Assembly: GCA_030442055.1 (NCBI GenBank) | Contig: JAUJEB010000007.1 | Location: 496,001-560,000 of the forward strand | Direction: 5' to 3' | DNA length: 64,000 bases | DNA from: Agaribacillus aureus | Lineage (GTDB): Bacteria; Bacteroidota; Bacteroidia; Cytophagales; Cyclobacteriaceae | Part shown: positions 45,961-54,904 of the stretch, piece after piece | Position numbering within the stretch: the first letter of the stretch is position 1 | Layout: every line of letters starts with the position of its first letter | The notes under the pieces: model-generated | The model's input: the letters and a program-made list of their open reading frames with translations, nothing else | Told to the model about the DNA's origin: nothing | The model's database searches: none | Translations under genes and position numbers: made by a program

Positions 45961-46209
45961 TTACAGATTTTCGGGGAGCCGGATCTGATCAGTGTAAAAC
46001 TTAATTCTTTTGCTGGAGATTTTGAGTAATTCTATTTTTTCAATTTTATCCAGTTTATGGTTGTAAAATACCTCCACATAGAAATTGTTTAACAGGTATA
46101 AATTGATCTTATACCGGTAATACCTAATAGCCACAATGAATGTGCCCTCCCTGTATAACAGGTTGATTTGTTCATCCAGCGACATATTGTTAAACATAGG
46201 TGGAGACAT
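45961..46209 (-). CDS. Small hypothetical protein
   Basis: Using the ATG at 46207-46209 (MSPPMFNNMSLDEQINLLYR) the product has 82 residues, predicted alpha/beta: EGTFIVAIRYYRYKINLYLL, NNFYVEVFYNHKLDKIEKIE, LLKISSKRIKFYTDQIRLPE. A family of similarly short proteins with LDEQINLLYxEGTFIxxIRYY is common in Bacteroidota but uncharacterised. It lies convergent to coaE. Confidence 0.6.
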   Translation of the reverse strand: MSPPMFNNMSLDEQINLLYREGTFIVAIRYYRYKINLYLLNNFYVEVFYNHKLDKIEKIELLKISSKRIKFYTDQIRLPENL

Positions 46210-46342
46210 TTGATAAACTTTTATACCATAAACGCCTTTTTGACATATTAAATATAAAAAAAATTGAATTATTGCTCCCAAATAATTGCTTATTCCGTTC
46301 TGACATGTTAACCTTACAATGTTTTAATTACCAACAACCAAA

Positions 46343-46846
46343 GTGCATCAAACTATTATCAACCGAAAGGTGAAACTAGTGTTTAAAATTCTGGGGTTAT
46401 TTTCCATTTTACTAGTTTACACCAGCAATCAGTTGGCCTCAAATGTCTCCGAAAACAGAACTATTTGGATGACAGATTACGAACAGGCCAGAAGTGTAGC
46501 CGAGGCTGAAGACAAGCCTATCCTGATTTATTTTTCAGGTTCCGATTGGTGCAAGCCATGTATCAAATTAAGTGAGCAGGTTTTTGAACGGGAAGAATTT
46601 AGATTCTATGCCCGGGAGAACCTTATTTTACTAAAACTTGATTTTCCGCGTTACAAAAGAAATCAATTGAGCACAGCGCAGGCAGACCACAATGAAGCGC
46701 TGGCTGCGCGGTTTAACAGGGAAGGAGATTTTCCACTGGTCTTAATTATCGACAAGCATGAAAATGTAATAGCACAGACCGGGTACAGAAATGGAGATGT
46801 TACGAACTTTGTTTCGTATGTGAATGAAAACCTGGTAGATTTTTAA
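46343..46846 (+). CDS. Secreted thioredoxin-fold protein
   Basis: The 167-residue protein has a hydrophobic N-terminal segment (LVFKILGLFSILLVYTSNQL) and a thioredoxin fold: SVAEAEDKPILIYFSGSDWC followed by KPC, i.e. active site WCKPC, LILLKLDFPRYKRNQ, and REGDFPLVLIIDKHENVIAQ. It probably reduces or isomerises periplasmic disulfides or cytochrome apoproteins. The GTG at 46343 is used; another GTG ten codons later is possible. Confidence 0.8.
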   Translation: MHQTIINRKVKLVFKILGLFSILLVYTSNQLASNVSENRTIWMTDYEQARSVAEAEDKPILIYFSGSDWCKPCIKLSEQVFEREEFRFYARENLILLKLDFPRYKRNQLSTAQADHNEALAARFNREGDFPLVLIIDKHENVIAQTGYRNGDVTNFVSYVNENLVDF

Positions 46847-47319
46847 TGCCACAGGAGTGTCAAAAGTGAGCCGCTCTGTTTGTAGATCCCGGGCACTGTA
46901 CTTTCCCTTGGCCCCGCGATATTTAACACAGAGATCGCATTTTTCGAAACCCATGCCCAAAATTGTTGGACGGCATCGGTGCTGGGCTCCGAATGGAGGA
47001 TCAGATATGGTTTTTGATGTTTTTGACAAATCTCCATGGTTAATTTTGTGCCGAGTGATAAGGGCTCTTTATCAGTAATTATTAAAGTGCCATCGCTATC
47101 TATCACATTTTTTTTTGTTCGTTTCTCATAGCGCCTGCTAACAGTTTCCTGTAACGGATATTTGGTTGGAATTTCACCATCCTCTGCCAATCTCCCTTTT
47201 GGGCACCAGCCTCTGCACGCAATATTATGCTCCATGGCAAAGTCCAGTGCGGCCCGGTCCACCCCTGTTTGCCCGCCGGAAATGATCTTGCTAATCGCGT
47301 GATTGTCGTAGGCGCCCAC
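46843..47319 (-). CDS. YpsA-like SLOG-family nucleotide-binding protein
   Basis: The 158-residue protein begins near AISKIISGGQTGVDRAALDF, the glycine-rich motif of the cpYpsA/putative molybdenum-carrier branch of the SLOG superfamily, with RGWCPKGRLAEDGEIPTKYP and SDGTLIITDKEPLSLGTKLT. Members are thought to bind NAD derivatives or nucleotides. The start is uncertain: a GTG at 47317-47319, five bases past the sulfatase stop, gives the usual N-terminus, while a longer frame would overlap the sulfatase. It is probably co-transcribed with the sulfatase. Confidence 0.75.
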   Translation of the reverse strand: MGAYDNHAISKIISGGQTGVDRAALDFAMEHNIACRGWCPKGRLAEDGEIPTKYPLQETVSRRYEKRTKKNVIDSDGTLIITDKEPLSLGTKLTMEICQKHQKPYLILHSEPSTDAVQQFWAWVSKNAISVLNIAGPRESTVPGIYKQSGSLLTLLWH

Positions 47320-47324
47320 AACGA

Positions 47325-49121
47325 TTAAGTCCCCAACTTTTCGAGTTCTATGTAAAAGGGAGTTATGAATGGGCGCTGATGGTACAGGTACCAACCGTCA
47401 ATGGTAAAATCACCTTCGTCCAGATAGATGCTATCAAATACCAGTTTACGGGTACCTTTCTTTTTGTTTTCCAGGGTGAAGTTTTTATTCCCGATCCGAA
47501 AAATCAAATCCCCACTTTTGTCAATTTCCTCCGTAAAAAAACAACTCACCTTATAATGGCCAGCAGAGGCTACGCTTACATCCCAACTGACATGTATGTC
47601 TGGCTGATTCCAGATCAATTGCATGCCGCGCGCATCATTTCGATTAAGCAAAACCGGGTTTTCATGGGCTGAGCCGATAATAATGCGCGGAAGGCGATTG
47701 ATATGCGGACTTTTCATGATATCCTCATACCAGCCGTCGATTTCTTTCCTTAGGTCTGTGGCGATTTCCGGATGTTGCCCTGCCAAATTATTGGCTTCAT
47801 AAGGATCCTCGGCGAGGTGATACAATTCAAACTGATCCAACGGACTGTCCATGCCTGTATTAGCGACCAACTTATAACCATTCTTGATCACCGCCATGTT
47901 TCTGTATTTTTCAGGATAACTGCGCTGCCATTCAAAAAATAGAGGTGAAGAGGGCGCATCGCCGGATTTTTTTGTTAAATATGGCGCCAGGTTTTTACCA
48001 TCAAGCTTTAATGAATTGTCCAGCTTTATGCTACATAATGACGCCAATGTCGGAAGTACGTCCAAATGGGCCGCCGCGGTCTTGATTTCCTTTTTGGCTG
48101 ACATACTGGCCACCGGTTTTATATAAAACGGTGCGTGAATACCACCTTCCCTTACGCTACTCTTTCTTCCCCTGAATCCGCCTGTATAACGATGTTGCTG
48201 CGGGCCATTGTCAGTCATGAAAACGATAATGGTGTTTTTATATAATTTTTCCTTTTTTAAAACTGCAATGAGCCTACCCAGGTTATCGTCGATGTTGGTG
48301 ACCATGCCATATACCTTTCTAGCAGCTTCAACGTCTCTATCCAACATGTCATGGGTATATTGGTCGCGCTCCCTAAAATAATCGGGATTGATTTCTTCCT
48401 GCCTGTACATATCGTAGTAGGACTGCGGAAGTTGTAGCGGTGTGTGTGGGGCGTTAAAGGAGAGGTAAGCAAAAAATGGCTTTTCCCGGTTTTCCTGGAT
48501 GAATTGAATCGTTTCATCCGTAAAGACATCGGAACAATATCCCTTACTTTGATATTTCTTTCCATTTTTCCATAAGACCGGATCGAAATAGGAGCTATCT
48601 TTTTTGTAATAGTTGAAGATGTCCCCCACCTGCCCGATCCCTCCCGCTTGATGCCACACGGTAGTGGTAAACCCCTGGTCCTGGGGTCTGGAGGGGTAAT
48701 TGTCACCTAAGTGCCACTTGCCAAACAGGCCGGTGGTGTACCCGGCATCCCGAAAGACTTCTGCTATCGTGGTTTCCTCAGACGCCATGATGGCACCGCC
48801 GGAATACGTGTCGAAAACCCCTGTGCGAATACTGTAGCGGCCCGTCATCAGGCTGGCCCGGGTGGGAGCACAAACGGGACTCACATAAAAATTGCGAAAG
48901 TTGATACTTTCTGACGCCAGCTGATCAATTACTGGTGTTTTAATAAAGGGATTCTGATGAAAACCCAGATCGCCATATCCCTGGTCATCAGTGATGATGA
49001 GTATGACGTTTGGAGGTTGCCTGTCTTTGGTAACCCGGGCCATTCCCGATGACTCCCCATCCGGAAGGTCCGTGCCCATAAGCAAAAAAGATAAAATAAG
49101 ATTAAGGGATAGCAGTATCAT
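47325..49121 (-). CDS. Secreted sulfatase (type I, formylglycine-dependent)
   Basis: The 598-residue enzyme has a signal peptide (MILLSLNLILSFLLMGTDLP), metal aspartates in VILIITDDQGYGDLGF (D45, D46), and the maturation motif CAPTR (C84) in YVSPVCAPTRASLMTGRYS. The cysteine is converted to formylglycine in active type I sulfatases. GKWHLGD and MTDNGPQQHRYTGGFRGRKS continue the active site. A C-terminal beta region of about 120 residues follows. It desulfates a sulfated sugar or aryl substrate, consistent with a marine polysaccharide degrader. No sulfatase-maturing enzyme lies in the window. Confidence 0.93.
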   Translation of the reverse strand: MILLSLNLILSFLLMGTDLPDGESSGMARVTKDRQPPNVILIITDDQGYGDLGFHQNPFIKTPVIDQLASESINFRNFYVSPVCAPTRASLMTGRYSIRTGVFDTYSGGAIMASEETTIAEVFRDAGYTTGLFGKWHLGDNYPSRPQDQGFTTTVWHQAGGIGQVGDIFNYYKKDSSYFDPVLWKNGKKYQSKGYCSDVFTDETIQFIQENREKPFFAYLSFNAPHTPLQLPQSYYDMYRQEEINPDYFRERDQYTHDMLDRDVEAARKVYGMVTNIDDNLGRLIAVLKKEKLYKNTIIVFMTDNGPQQHRYTGGFRGRKSSVREGGIHAPFYIKPVASMSAKKEIKTAAAHLDVLPTLASLCSIKLDNSLKLDGKNLAPYLTKKSGDAPSSPLFFEWQRSYPEKYRNMAVIKNGYKLVANTGMDSPLDQFELYHLAEDPYEANNLAGQHPEIATDLRKEIDGWYEDIMKSPHINRLPRIIIGSAHENPVLLNRNDARGMQLIWNQPDIHVSWDVSVASAGHYKVSCFFTEEIDKSGDLIFRIGNKNFTLENKKKGTRKLVFDSIYLDEGDFTIDGWYLYHQRPFITPFYIELEKLGT

Positions 49122-49453
49122 GCGGTTAATTTAACAAAAATTAATCACACCATCCCAAATCACGCAAAAAGGTCTGACAAACTATGGCTGGTGGCTACTA
49201 ACCGCGATGACTACGTTGTTCAGGTGTTTGGATACAATAGGAGTTGCAGCATTTATTTTTTATTTTGATGAATAAACATTCCTCCAATAGCAGGCAAACT
49301 ATTAATCTGTTAAATTTAGGATAGTTTGTGAGGGGATAGCATTTATTGTCAGTCTTTATAGCGGTCTATGAACTTTAAATTCAGGCAGGTGATAAAAACC
49401 GACATCTGAAATTTGACGGGAAAAGTTGTGATTTCCACCTAAACGATAGTTGA
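49122..49453. other. 332-base gene-free region before the FAD oxidoreductase gene
   Basis: It holds an inverted repeat CAAACTAT (49295-49302) and ATAGTTTG (49321-49328), plus a third CAAACTAT at 49178. These could be regulator half-sites; nothing else stands out. Confidence 0.35.
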
Positions 49454-52339
49454 ATGAGTAAGAAATTGATAACCGCATTGTCTGACCGGATCAAAGGTGA
49501 GGTATTAAGCGATGAATACGCCTTAGGCATGTATGCCACGGACGCCAGTATTTATCAAATTAAGCCTCAGGTAGTGGTTTTGCCATTGGATAATGAGGAT
49601 GTAAAAGCAGCGATGGATCTTGCTAGGGAGCATCAGGTGTCGATTTTGCCGCGAGGAGGCGGCACCAGCCTGGCGGGCCAGACCGTTGGCGCATCCATGG
49701 TGCTGGATTTTTCCAAGCATATGAACGAGATCATAGAAATAAATGCAGAAGAGCGATGGGTGAGGGTACAGCCAGGCATGGCAAGAGATGATTTAAATGC
49801 ATTGCTGGAACCATATGGACTTCATTTTGCGCCTGACCCCGCCACCAGCAGTAGGGCAAATGTAGGCGGCATGGTGGGCAACAATTCGTCGGGAACCAAA
49901 AGCATATTATACGGAAAGACGGTAGACCATGTCCTGGAGGCGAAGGTGTTACTGGCTGATGGCACCGAGCTGCACTTCAAGGAGTTTTCTAAAAACAGCG
50001 CCGACTTGAAGCAAGCTGCCGGCGTCCGGGAAAAGGAGATTTATCAGAGCTTTGAGAAAATAATTGATGAAAACCGGGAAGAGATTAAGACTAGGTTTCC
50101 GAAGGTAATGCGAAGAGTTGGTGGCTATAATCTTGATGAGTTTGTATATACCGATCGATGGAATTTGAGCAAATTGATATGCGGGAGTGAAGGTACACTG
50201 GCCACTACCCTGGAATTAAAGCTTCACCTTGAACCGCTGCCAAAATATAAATCGGTGGCAGTGGTTCATTACGCAAGTCTGCTGGAAGCAATCGGTGCGG
50301 TCGAGCCCATACTCAGGTACAAACCTTCGGCGGTGGAGATTTTAGATGGTACGGTAGTAGCTTTAAGCAGGAAAAACCTGACCACGCAAAGACACTGTCA
50401 TTTTATTGAAGGCGACCCCGAGGCCATTTTGATTGTTGAGTTTTACGGTGACAGCCGGGAAGATGTATTGGAGCGGGGAGAATCCATGATCCGGGATCAA
50501 AAAGAAAAGAAGCTTGGCTATGCCTATCCATTGTTTCCCGAGGGAAAAGAATACAATGACGTATGGGTGGTGCGAAAAAAAGGACTGGGATTAATGCTTG
50601 GCCTGAAAGGAGATAAAAAACCGCTGCCTTTCATAGAAGATGCCGGGATCCCGCTGGAACATTTGCCGGAATATATAGATCGCGTATTAAAAGTATGTAA
50701 AAAACACAACACCGAGGCAGCCATGTACGCTCACGCAAGCGTTGGCGTAATTCACGTCCGTCCGATCCTGGACCTGCGGCAGGCGGAGGATATTAAAAGG
50801 TTGAAAAACATAGCCGATGAGACTTTTGCATTGGTGCAAGAGTATGGCGGTTCGTGGAGTGGCGAGCACGGTGATGGTTTGGTGAGAAGCTGGTATAATA
50901 AATCCTTTTTTGGCGAGCAGCTCTACGCAGCATTCCGGGAGGTAAAAAAGCTATTTGACCCGGAGAATTTGATGAATCCAGGGAAAATTATAGAAGCGCA
51001 GTCCATCGAGGAAAACCTTCGCTACGGGTCAAAATATAGTGATACGCCGGTAAAATCAACGTTTTTCTATCGGGAAGAAAATGGGTTTGCAGCGTCAGTG
51101 CATATGTGTACAGGCGTAGGAGAATGTCGGAAAATGCTGGGCGGTACCATGTGTCCGAGTTTTAAGGCTACCCGGGATGAAGAACATTCTACCAGGGGAA
51201 GGGCTAATGCATTGAGAATGGCTATGTCCAATCAGCTGGATGACAATGGGCTGGCCAGTGAGCGTTTACATGAGGTGATGGACCTTTGCCTGTCGTGTAA
51301 GGCCTGTAAATCCGAATGTCCCAGTAATGTTGATATGGCCAAAATGAAAAGCGATACCCTGCAGCTCTACTATGATCACCACGGTACCACCCTTCGGGAT
51401 CGGCTTATCAGGGATTCGGCAAAAATGGCCGCCAATATGGGAGGCTGGAAGGGGGCTATTGTCAATTTTGTGCAGGATACAGGACTATTTCGCCTCCTTT
51501 TTGAAAAAACCACAAAGTTTGACAAAAGAAGAAAGCTACCCGCCTATGCAAGAGAACCTTTTTTCAGATGGGCAGCGAAAAATGTCAATGGCTCAAACAA
51601 GGGCCATAAAAAGGTGGTATTGTTTGCCGACACTTATCTCAACTTTCACGAACCTGCAGTTGGCAAGGCAGCCCTGCATTTGTTGGATGCCTGTGGTTAC
51701 GAAGTAATTATAGCCAACGTAGGTTGCTGCCAACGCCCCAAAATATCCCATGGCTTTTTACGAGAGGCCAGAAAAGAAGGAAAGGAAACCGCCCTGGCGC
51801 TTAAGACCTATCTGGATCAGGGTTTAAAGGTTGTCGTATGTGAACCCAGCTGTGCGTCGGCGCTGAACGACGATCTGCCGGATCTGCTAGAAGACGAACA
51901 ACTCGGAAGACAATTGAAAGATGGTGTCATGATGATTGACGTTTTCTTGGCTGAAGAATTGGCCTCGGGGGGCCTGGATGTCAGTTTTGAATCTGTGATC
52001 GATAAGGTTGCTGTGCATGGGCATTGTCATCAGAAGGCTTTGTTTGGAACCGGTGCCATGCAGAAAATTTACGAAAACGCGCAAACCAATACCACCGAAA
52101 TACCGTCGGGGTGCTGTGGAATGGCAGGCTCATTCGGATATGAAAAAGAACATTATGATTTGTCGGAAAAAATAGGCGCCTCCATCCTTTTCCCGGCTGT
52201 TGACAGGCTTAAAGAAGATCATACCATCGTGGCTTGCGGTTTTAGTTGCAGGCACCAGATAAAACATTTTACAGGTGTGGAAGCCAGACATTGGGTGGAA
52301 ACGGTTACAGTCAAACCAAGGGATAAGGCAAAACAATAG
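49454..52339 (+). CDS. FAD-linked oxidase fused to Fe-S and CCG domains (D-lactate/glycolate dehydrogenase type)
   Basis: The 961-residue protein has an N-terminal FAD-binding domain (ILPRGGGTSLAGQTVGASMV, GNNSSGTKSILYGKT), an FAD-oxidase C-terminal domain (near MYAHASVGVIHVRPILDLRQ and GSWSGEHGDGLVRSWY), ferredoxin-like cysteines CTGVGEC near residue 551 and CLSCKACKSECP near 615, and two CCG modules (NVGCCQRPK and SGCCGMAGSFGYEKE). This is the single-chain form of the glycolate oxidase GlcDEF/YdiJ type that oxidises D-2-hydroxyacids and passes electrons to quinone. Substrate not fixed. Confidence 0.9.
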   Translation: MSKKLITALSDRIKGEVLSDEYALGMYATDASIYQIKPQVVVLPLDNEDVKAAMDLAREHQVSILPRGGGTSLAGQTVGASMVLDFSKHMNEIIEINAEERWVRVQPGMARDDLNALLEPYGLHFAPDPATSSRANVGGMVGNNSSGTKSILYGKTVDHVLEAKVLLADGTELHFKEFSKNSADLKQAAGVREKEIYQSFEKIIDENREEIKTRFPKVMRRVGGYNLDEFVYTDRWNLSKLICGSEGTLATTLELKLHLEPLPKYKSVAVVHYASLLEAIGAVEPILRYKPSAVEILDGTVVALSRKNLTTQRHCHFIEGDPEAILIVEFYGDSREDVLERGESMIRDQKEKKLGYAYPLFPEGKEYNDVWVVRKKGLGLMLGLKGDKKPLPFIEDAGIPLEHLPEYIDRVLKVCKKHNTEAAMYAHASVGVIHVRPILDLRQAEDIKRLKNIADETFALVQEYGGSWSGEHGDGLVRSWYNKSFFGEQLYAAFREVKKLFDPENLMNPGKIIEAQSIEENLRYGSKYSDTPVKSTFFYREENGFAASVHMCTGVGECRKMLGGTMCPSFKATRDEEHSTRGRANALRMAMSNQLDDNGLASERLHEVMDLCLSCKACKSECPSNVDMAKMKSDTLQLYYDHHGTTLRDRLIRDSAKMAANMGGWKGAIVNFVQDTGLFRLLFEKTTKFDKRRKLPAYAREPFFRWAAKNVNGSNKGHKKVVLFADTYLNFHEPAVGKAALHLLDACGYEVIIANVGCCQRPKISHGFLREARKEGKETALALKTYLDQGLKVVVCEPSCASALNDDLPDLLEDEQLGRQLKDGVMMIDVFLAEELASGGLDVSFESVIDKVAVHGHCHQKALFGTGAMQKIYENAQTNTTEIPSGCCGMAGSFGYEKEHYDLSEKIGASILFPAVDRLKEDHTIVACGFSCRHQIKHFTGVEARHWVETVTVKPRDKAKQ

Positions 52340-52365
52340 CCACGGTCTGATGCTTTCAGGTATAG

Positions 52366-52983
52366 TTAGGAAGGCTCATGTTCGGGACAATCTACTCTCA
52401 ATTCCGCCCCCTTTAAGGGGAGGTTTAAAAATTGACAAAAATGTTTGTTTTCCCTGTCACCTTCATAAAATCGACAGCTAAAACACATTCGCTGCAGTGA
52501 CACAATGCCCTTTTGGTTGAGACTTTGTATAACTTTAAAAAGACTGCGAAAAAGATTTTCTTTTTCTTTACCGTCAAGTTCGGCAATTGAAGCCTGTAAT
52601 GCACCGGAAAATAACGCGGTCCTTTCGGTGGCCTTTTTGCCCGCTGACGTCAGGTTTAAAAAAAAGCTCCTGGTATCGGCCTTATCAACCTTCTTTACAA
52701 TCATTTCCTTATTAATCAAGGACTTAACGGCATCGCTGATCGTTGCCTTGGTCATGTTGAATTCTTTGGCTAGATAAGCCACTTTTCTTTGATCGGCGCT
52801 ATGAAAGTTCAAAAACAATAAAATCTGCAGCTGGATAGGACTGAGCCTGTTTTCTTTTGCCTGCTCCCAAAGTAAAACTCTGAATACCTCGGCAAATTTT
52901 TCCAGGGTTACCACTATTTTATGATCCAGACCGACGGATTGTTGATGAGGGTTAAATGGAGATTTTAAATTTTCACGCGCCAT
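52366..52983 (-). CDS. MarR-family regulator with a C-terminal cysteine cluster
   Basis: The 205-residue protein has a MarR winged helix (LSPIQLQILLFLNFHSADQR, VAYLAKEFNMTKATISDAVK, DTRSFFLNLTSAGKKATERT) and a C-terminal tail with MCFSCRFYEGD, HFCQFLN and RVDCPEHEPS. The four cysteines (C-x2-C, C, C) look like a zinc or iron-sulfur site and suggest redox or metal sensing. Plain MarR proteins are about 140-150 residues. Two strong palindromes in front of the operon at 53224-54515 are the best candidates for its targets. Confidence 0.85.
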   Translation of the reverse strand: MARENLKSPFNPHQQSVGLDHKIVVTLEKFAEVFRVLLWEQAKENRLSPIQLQILLFLNFHSADQRKVAYLAKEFNMTKATISDAVKSLINKEMIVKKVDKADTRSFFLNLTSAGKKATERTALFSGALQASIAELDGKEKENLFRSLFKVIQSLNQKGIVSLQRMCFSCRFYEGDRENKHFCQFLNLPLKGAELRVDCPEHEPS

Positions 52984-53023
52984 ATTTTGAAAGATTATTT
53001 CAATTTTCCCGGTTTTTAATGGG

Positions 53024-53056
53024 TTGCCGGCTTATCCCTTGGTCATAAGCCGGCAA
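53024..53056. other. Strong hairpin upstream of marR
   Basis: TTGCCGGCTTAT (53024-53035), a nine-base loop and ATAAGCCGGCAA (53045-53056) form a perfect 12-bp stem in the 240-base gap between the Rof-like gene and marR. A run of A on the plus side gives no T tail for plus-strand transcripts. It could end the upstream operon with help, or regulate marR in its leader. Confidence 0.5.
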
Positions 53057-53223
53057 AAAGGGGAATTGTCATTTGCCCGTTTGAAGGTAAAAGTATAATA
53101 AATTTTAAGCATCCTTGTTAATTCTTAATTGATTTTGGTATGACCATCTATGTTAATAGATTCCGGGACCGTATAAGGCCCCGTTAAATCATTTAATTAA
53201 ACCAAAGGCTATTTTTAGGGCCG

Positions 53224-53493
53224 TCAGTCGCATTCACAACTTAAATCGTCAAATCCGCTACCGGGGGCATAGATACCGTTGATGCCTACAATCCTGTCCA
53301 GCCGGATCTGTTCCCCGGTATTTAATTGCATATATTCTGCTCCGTCTTTGATGAAAAAATCCCTGATAATGGCATCTATTTTCAATAATTCATGTATTTC
53401 ACTGAAATAGTGAATCCTGGAATAATTTTTCATGGTAGCTGCCGCCTCCAGGTGGTCATAAAAGCTGCAATCAATTGGCTTGTAATCAGTCAT
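53224..53493 (-). CDS. Rof-like Rho-binding antiterminator
   Basis: The 89-residue protein begins MTDYKPIDCSFYDHLEAAAT, the Rof signature (YxPIDCxxYDxLE), followed by an OB-like strand set (AEYMQLNTGEQIRLDRIVGI). Rof binds Rho and blocks termination. In Bacteroidota the family is often found next to DUF2024 proteins. Last gene of the three-gene operon. Confidence 0.7.
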   Translation of the reverse strand: MTDYKPIDCSFYDHLEAAATMKNYSRIHYFSEIHELLKIDAIIRDFFIKDGAEYMQLNTGEQIRLDRIVGINGIYAPGSGFDDLSCECD

Positions 53494-53514
53494 GTTTACG
53501 ATGGTTTGGGAGGG

Positions 53515-53775
53515 TTAATGACAACCCTCCATTTCTACAATATAGTATCCCCTGGTATTAATTTCAACCTCTAACGCCTGCGTGGCCTGTTCTATATGAC
53601 AAAATCTACATTCTTCGGTGGTTAAAGGTTGCCCTTCCTGACCTTTGAGGGCCAGGTATGCCTGCCCATACTTTTGCACTTCATCAAATTCTGTCCCTTC
53701 TTTAACAACTATGTCGAAATGCATGATGGTGTTATCCTTTTTGGTTACGTAAGTGTCAAATACTGCTGCTTTCAT
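53515..53775 (-). CDS. DUF2024-family protein
   Basis: The 86-residue protein has the family motifs AVFDTYVTKKDNTIMHFDIV, EVQKYGQAYLALKGQEG and TTEECRFCHIEQA, i.e. the conserved CxxCH that may hold metal, ending IEMEGCH-like (VEMEGCH). Function unknown. Its start overlaps the stop of the upstream gene by 4 bases (ATGA), so they are translationally coupled. Confidence 0.85.
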   Translation of the reverse strand: MKAAVFDTYVTKKDNTIMHFDIVVKEGTEFDEVQKYGQAYLALKGQEGQPLTTEECRFCHIEQATQALEVEINTRGYYIVEMEGCH

Positions 53776-54515
53776 CGGATTACTTTATAGGGAAGTGAAA
53801 GATCTCCTGAAGCGACGCTATAAACTTCATATACCCCCAGCATGGGCAAATTGTCTTTGGAAGTATTAACCTGCATATAGGCGGTGACACCATCAAAGGA
53901 AAAATCGGTTTTATGGTTAATCCTGTATAACGGGACAATTACCTGGATAGAACTACCTTTCGTCAACACCGGAAATCCGGGAGAATCCATATACATGGGC
54001 ATGCCGGGATTGGTGGGTGGTAGTTTAACTGACGGGTCTCCCTTTTCAAATTGTCGCACAGACAACCCACCGGATACCCTTTTGTCTTCATTGAGCACTA
54101 CCCAGTGAGGGTGCCAGACCACGCCGTCATTATCTAATACCTGATCGTTGTTCTCGTCCCAAAGCGGAGTATCATCAAAATCCGGATGGGAGGTGAGGGC
54201 AAGCGCCACAATACCCTGTACTGCATTGAACCCAACATCCTCGGGTTTTAAGGAGGTAGGAAATACATAACCCAATACCGGGGCGCCGTCAACCTGCCCA
54301 ACAGGTGTTGGAAGACTTTGACCGGCCTTACCCGCTACAACGATCTCAAAGATCAGCAATTGTAATGGTTCATGATGCTTCACCTGCACGCGGTTAATTA
54401 CCAAATTTTTTGTGCTCTTAAAACCCGGGTCGCTGTGTAAAGGTTCCTGCGACTGCGCATTTGCCAACGACCACAGACAGGTAGAGAGTGTTAATAGAAA
54501 CGCTTTTGTTTTCAT
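53772..54515 (-). CDS. Secreted hypothetical protein
   Basis: The 247-residue protein has a signal peptide (MKTKAFLLTLSTCLWSLANA) and a beta-rich body with DGAPVLGYVFPTSLKPEDVG, HPDFDDTPLWDENNDQVLDN (calcium-binding-like acidic turns) and GVVWHPHWVVLNEDKRVSGG. Family not recognised. It is the first gene of the operon whose promoter holds the two MarR-type palindromes, so it is probably the main target of that control. Confidence 0.7.
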   Translation of the reverse strand: MKTKAFLLTLSTCLWSLANAQSQEPLHSDPGFKSTKNLVINRVQVKHHEPLQLLIFEIVVAGKAGQSLPTPVGQVDGAPVLGYVFPTSLKPEDVGFNAVQGIVALALTSHPDFDDTPLWDENNDQVLDNDGVVWHPHWVVLNEDKRVSGGLSVRQFEKGDPSVKLPPTNPGMPMYMDSPGFPVLTKGSSIQVIVPLYRINHKTDFSFDGVTAYMQVNTSKDNLPMLGVYEVYSVASGDLSLPYKVIR

Positions 54516-54904
54516 TTTTTTAGCTAATGTTTAATAAGACTTTAAAAATTTAGTTAGGAATACTAACTAAATACGCAAACCATATAATTAGGTTTCCTAA
54601 CTAAGAAAAAAATAATCAAATCGACATTTTAATGATAGGAGTAGAAACACCGTTTGGTGAGGGTCGCCGTCTGACACAACGGCCATAAAACTTTGGAGAA
54701 TAGCGGGTAGGAGAAGAAAATTTTAAAGGTCAAGCTAATTAAGGCCTTTTTTTAGCATCTAATTTTTTGGGATCTTTGCCCCGACAGAATAGTTGTAAAG
54801 CCGCTTAATAAAGAAGCGCTTCCATGGCTTTCCGAGCCATTATTCTAATAATACCATGTTTATTTAAGGCTGAGACAAAGCTGGTATCCATTTGCCTCAT
54901 GGAT
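54516..54904. other. 389-base gene-free region
   Basis: It contains the two operator palindromes (54549-54604) and a small hairpin ATGGCT-TTCCG-AGCCAT (54824-54840). No ORF was supported in the rest. Confidence 0.5.
54549..54604. promoter_or_regulatory. Two tandem MarR-type operators
   Basis: Site 1 is a perfect 9-bp palindrome, TTTAGTTAG (54549-54557), GAATA, CTAACTAAA (54563-54571). Site 2 (54584-54604) has arms TAATTAGG and CCTAACTA with one mismatch. Aligned, the two share TTAGG, then CTAACTAA, and lie 34 bases apart. They precede the secreted-protein operon by 34-89 bases. Binding by the MarR-family protein encoded 0.6 kb downstream is inferred. Confidence 0.65.

Noticed and set aside
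53024-53056. Classic rho-independent terminator
   Set aside because: The stem is strong, but no T run follows on either strand, so it is listed only as a hairpin.
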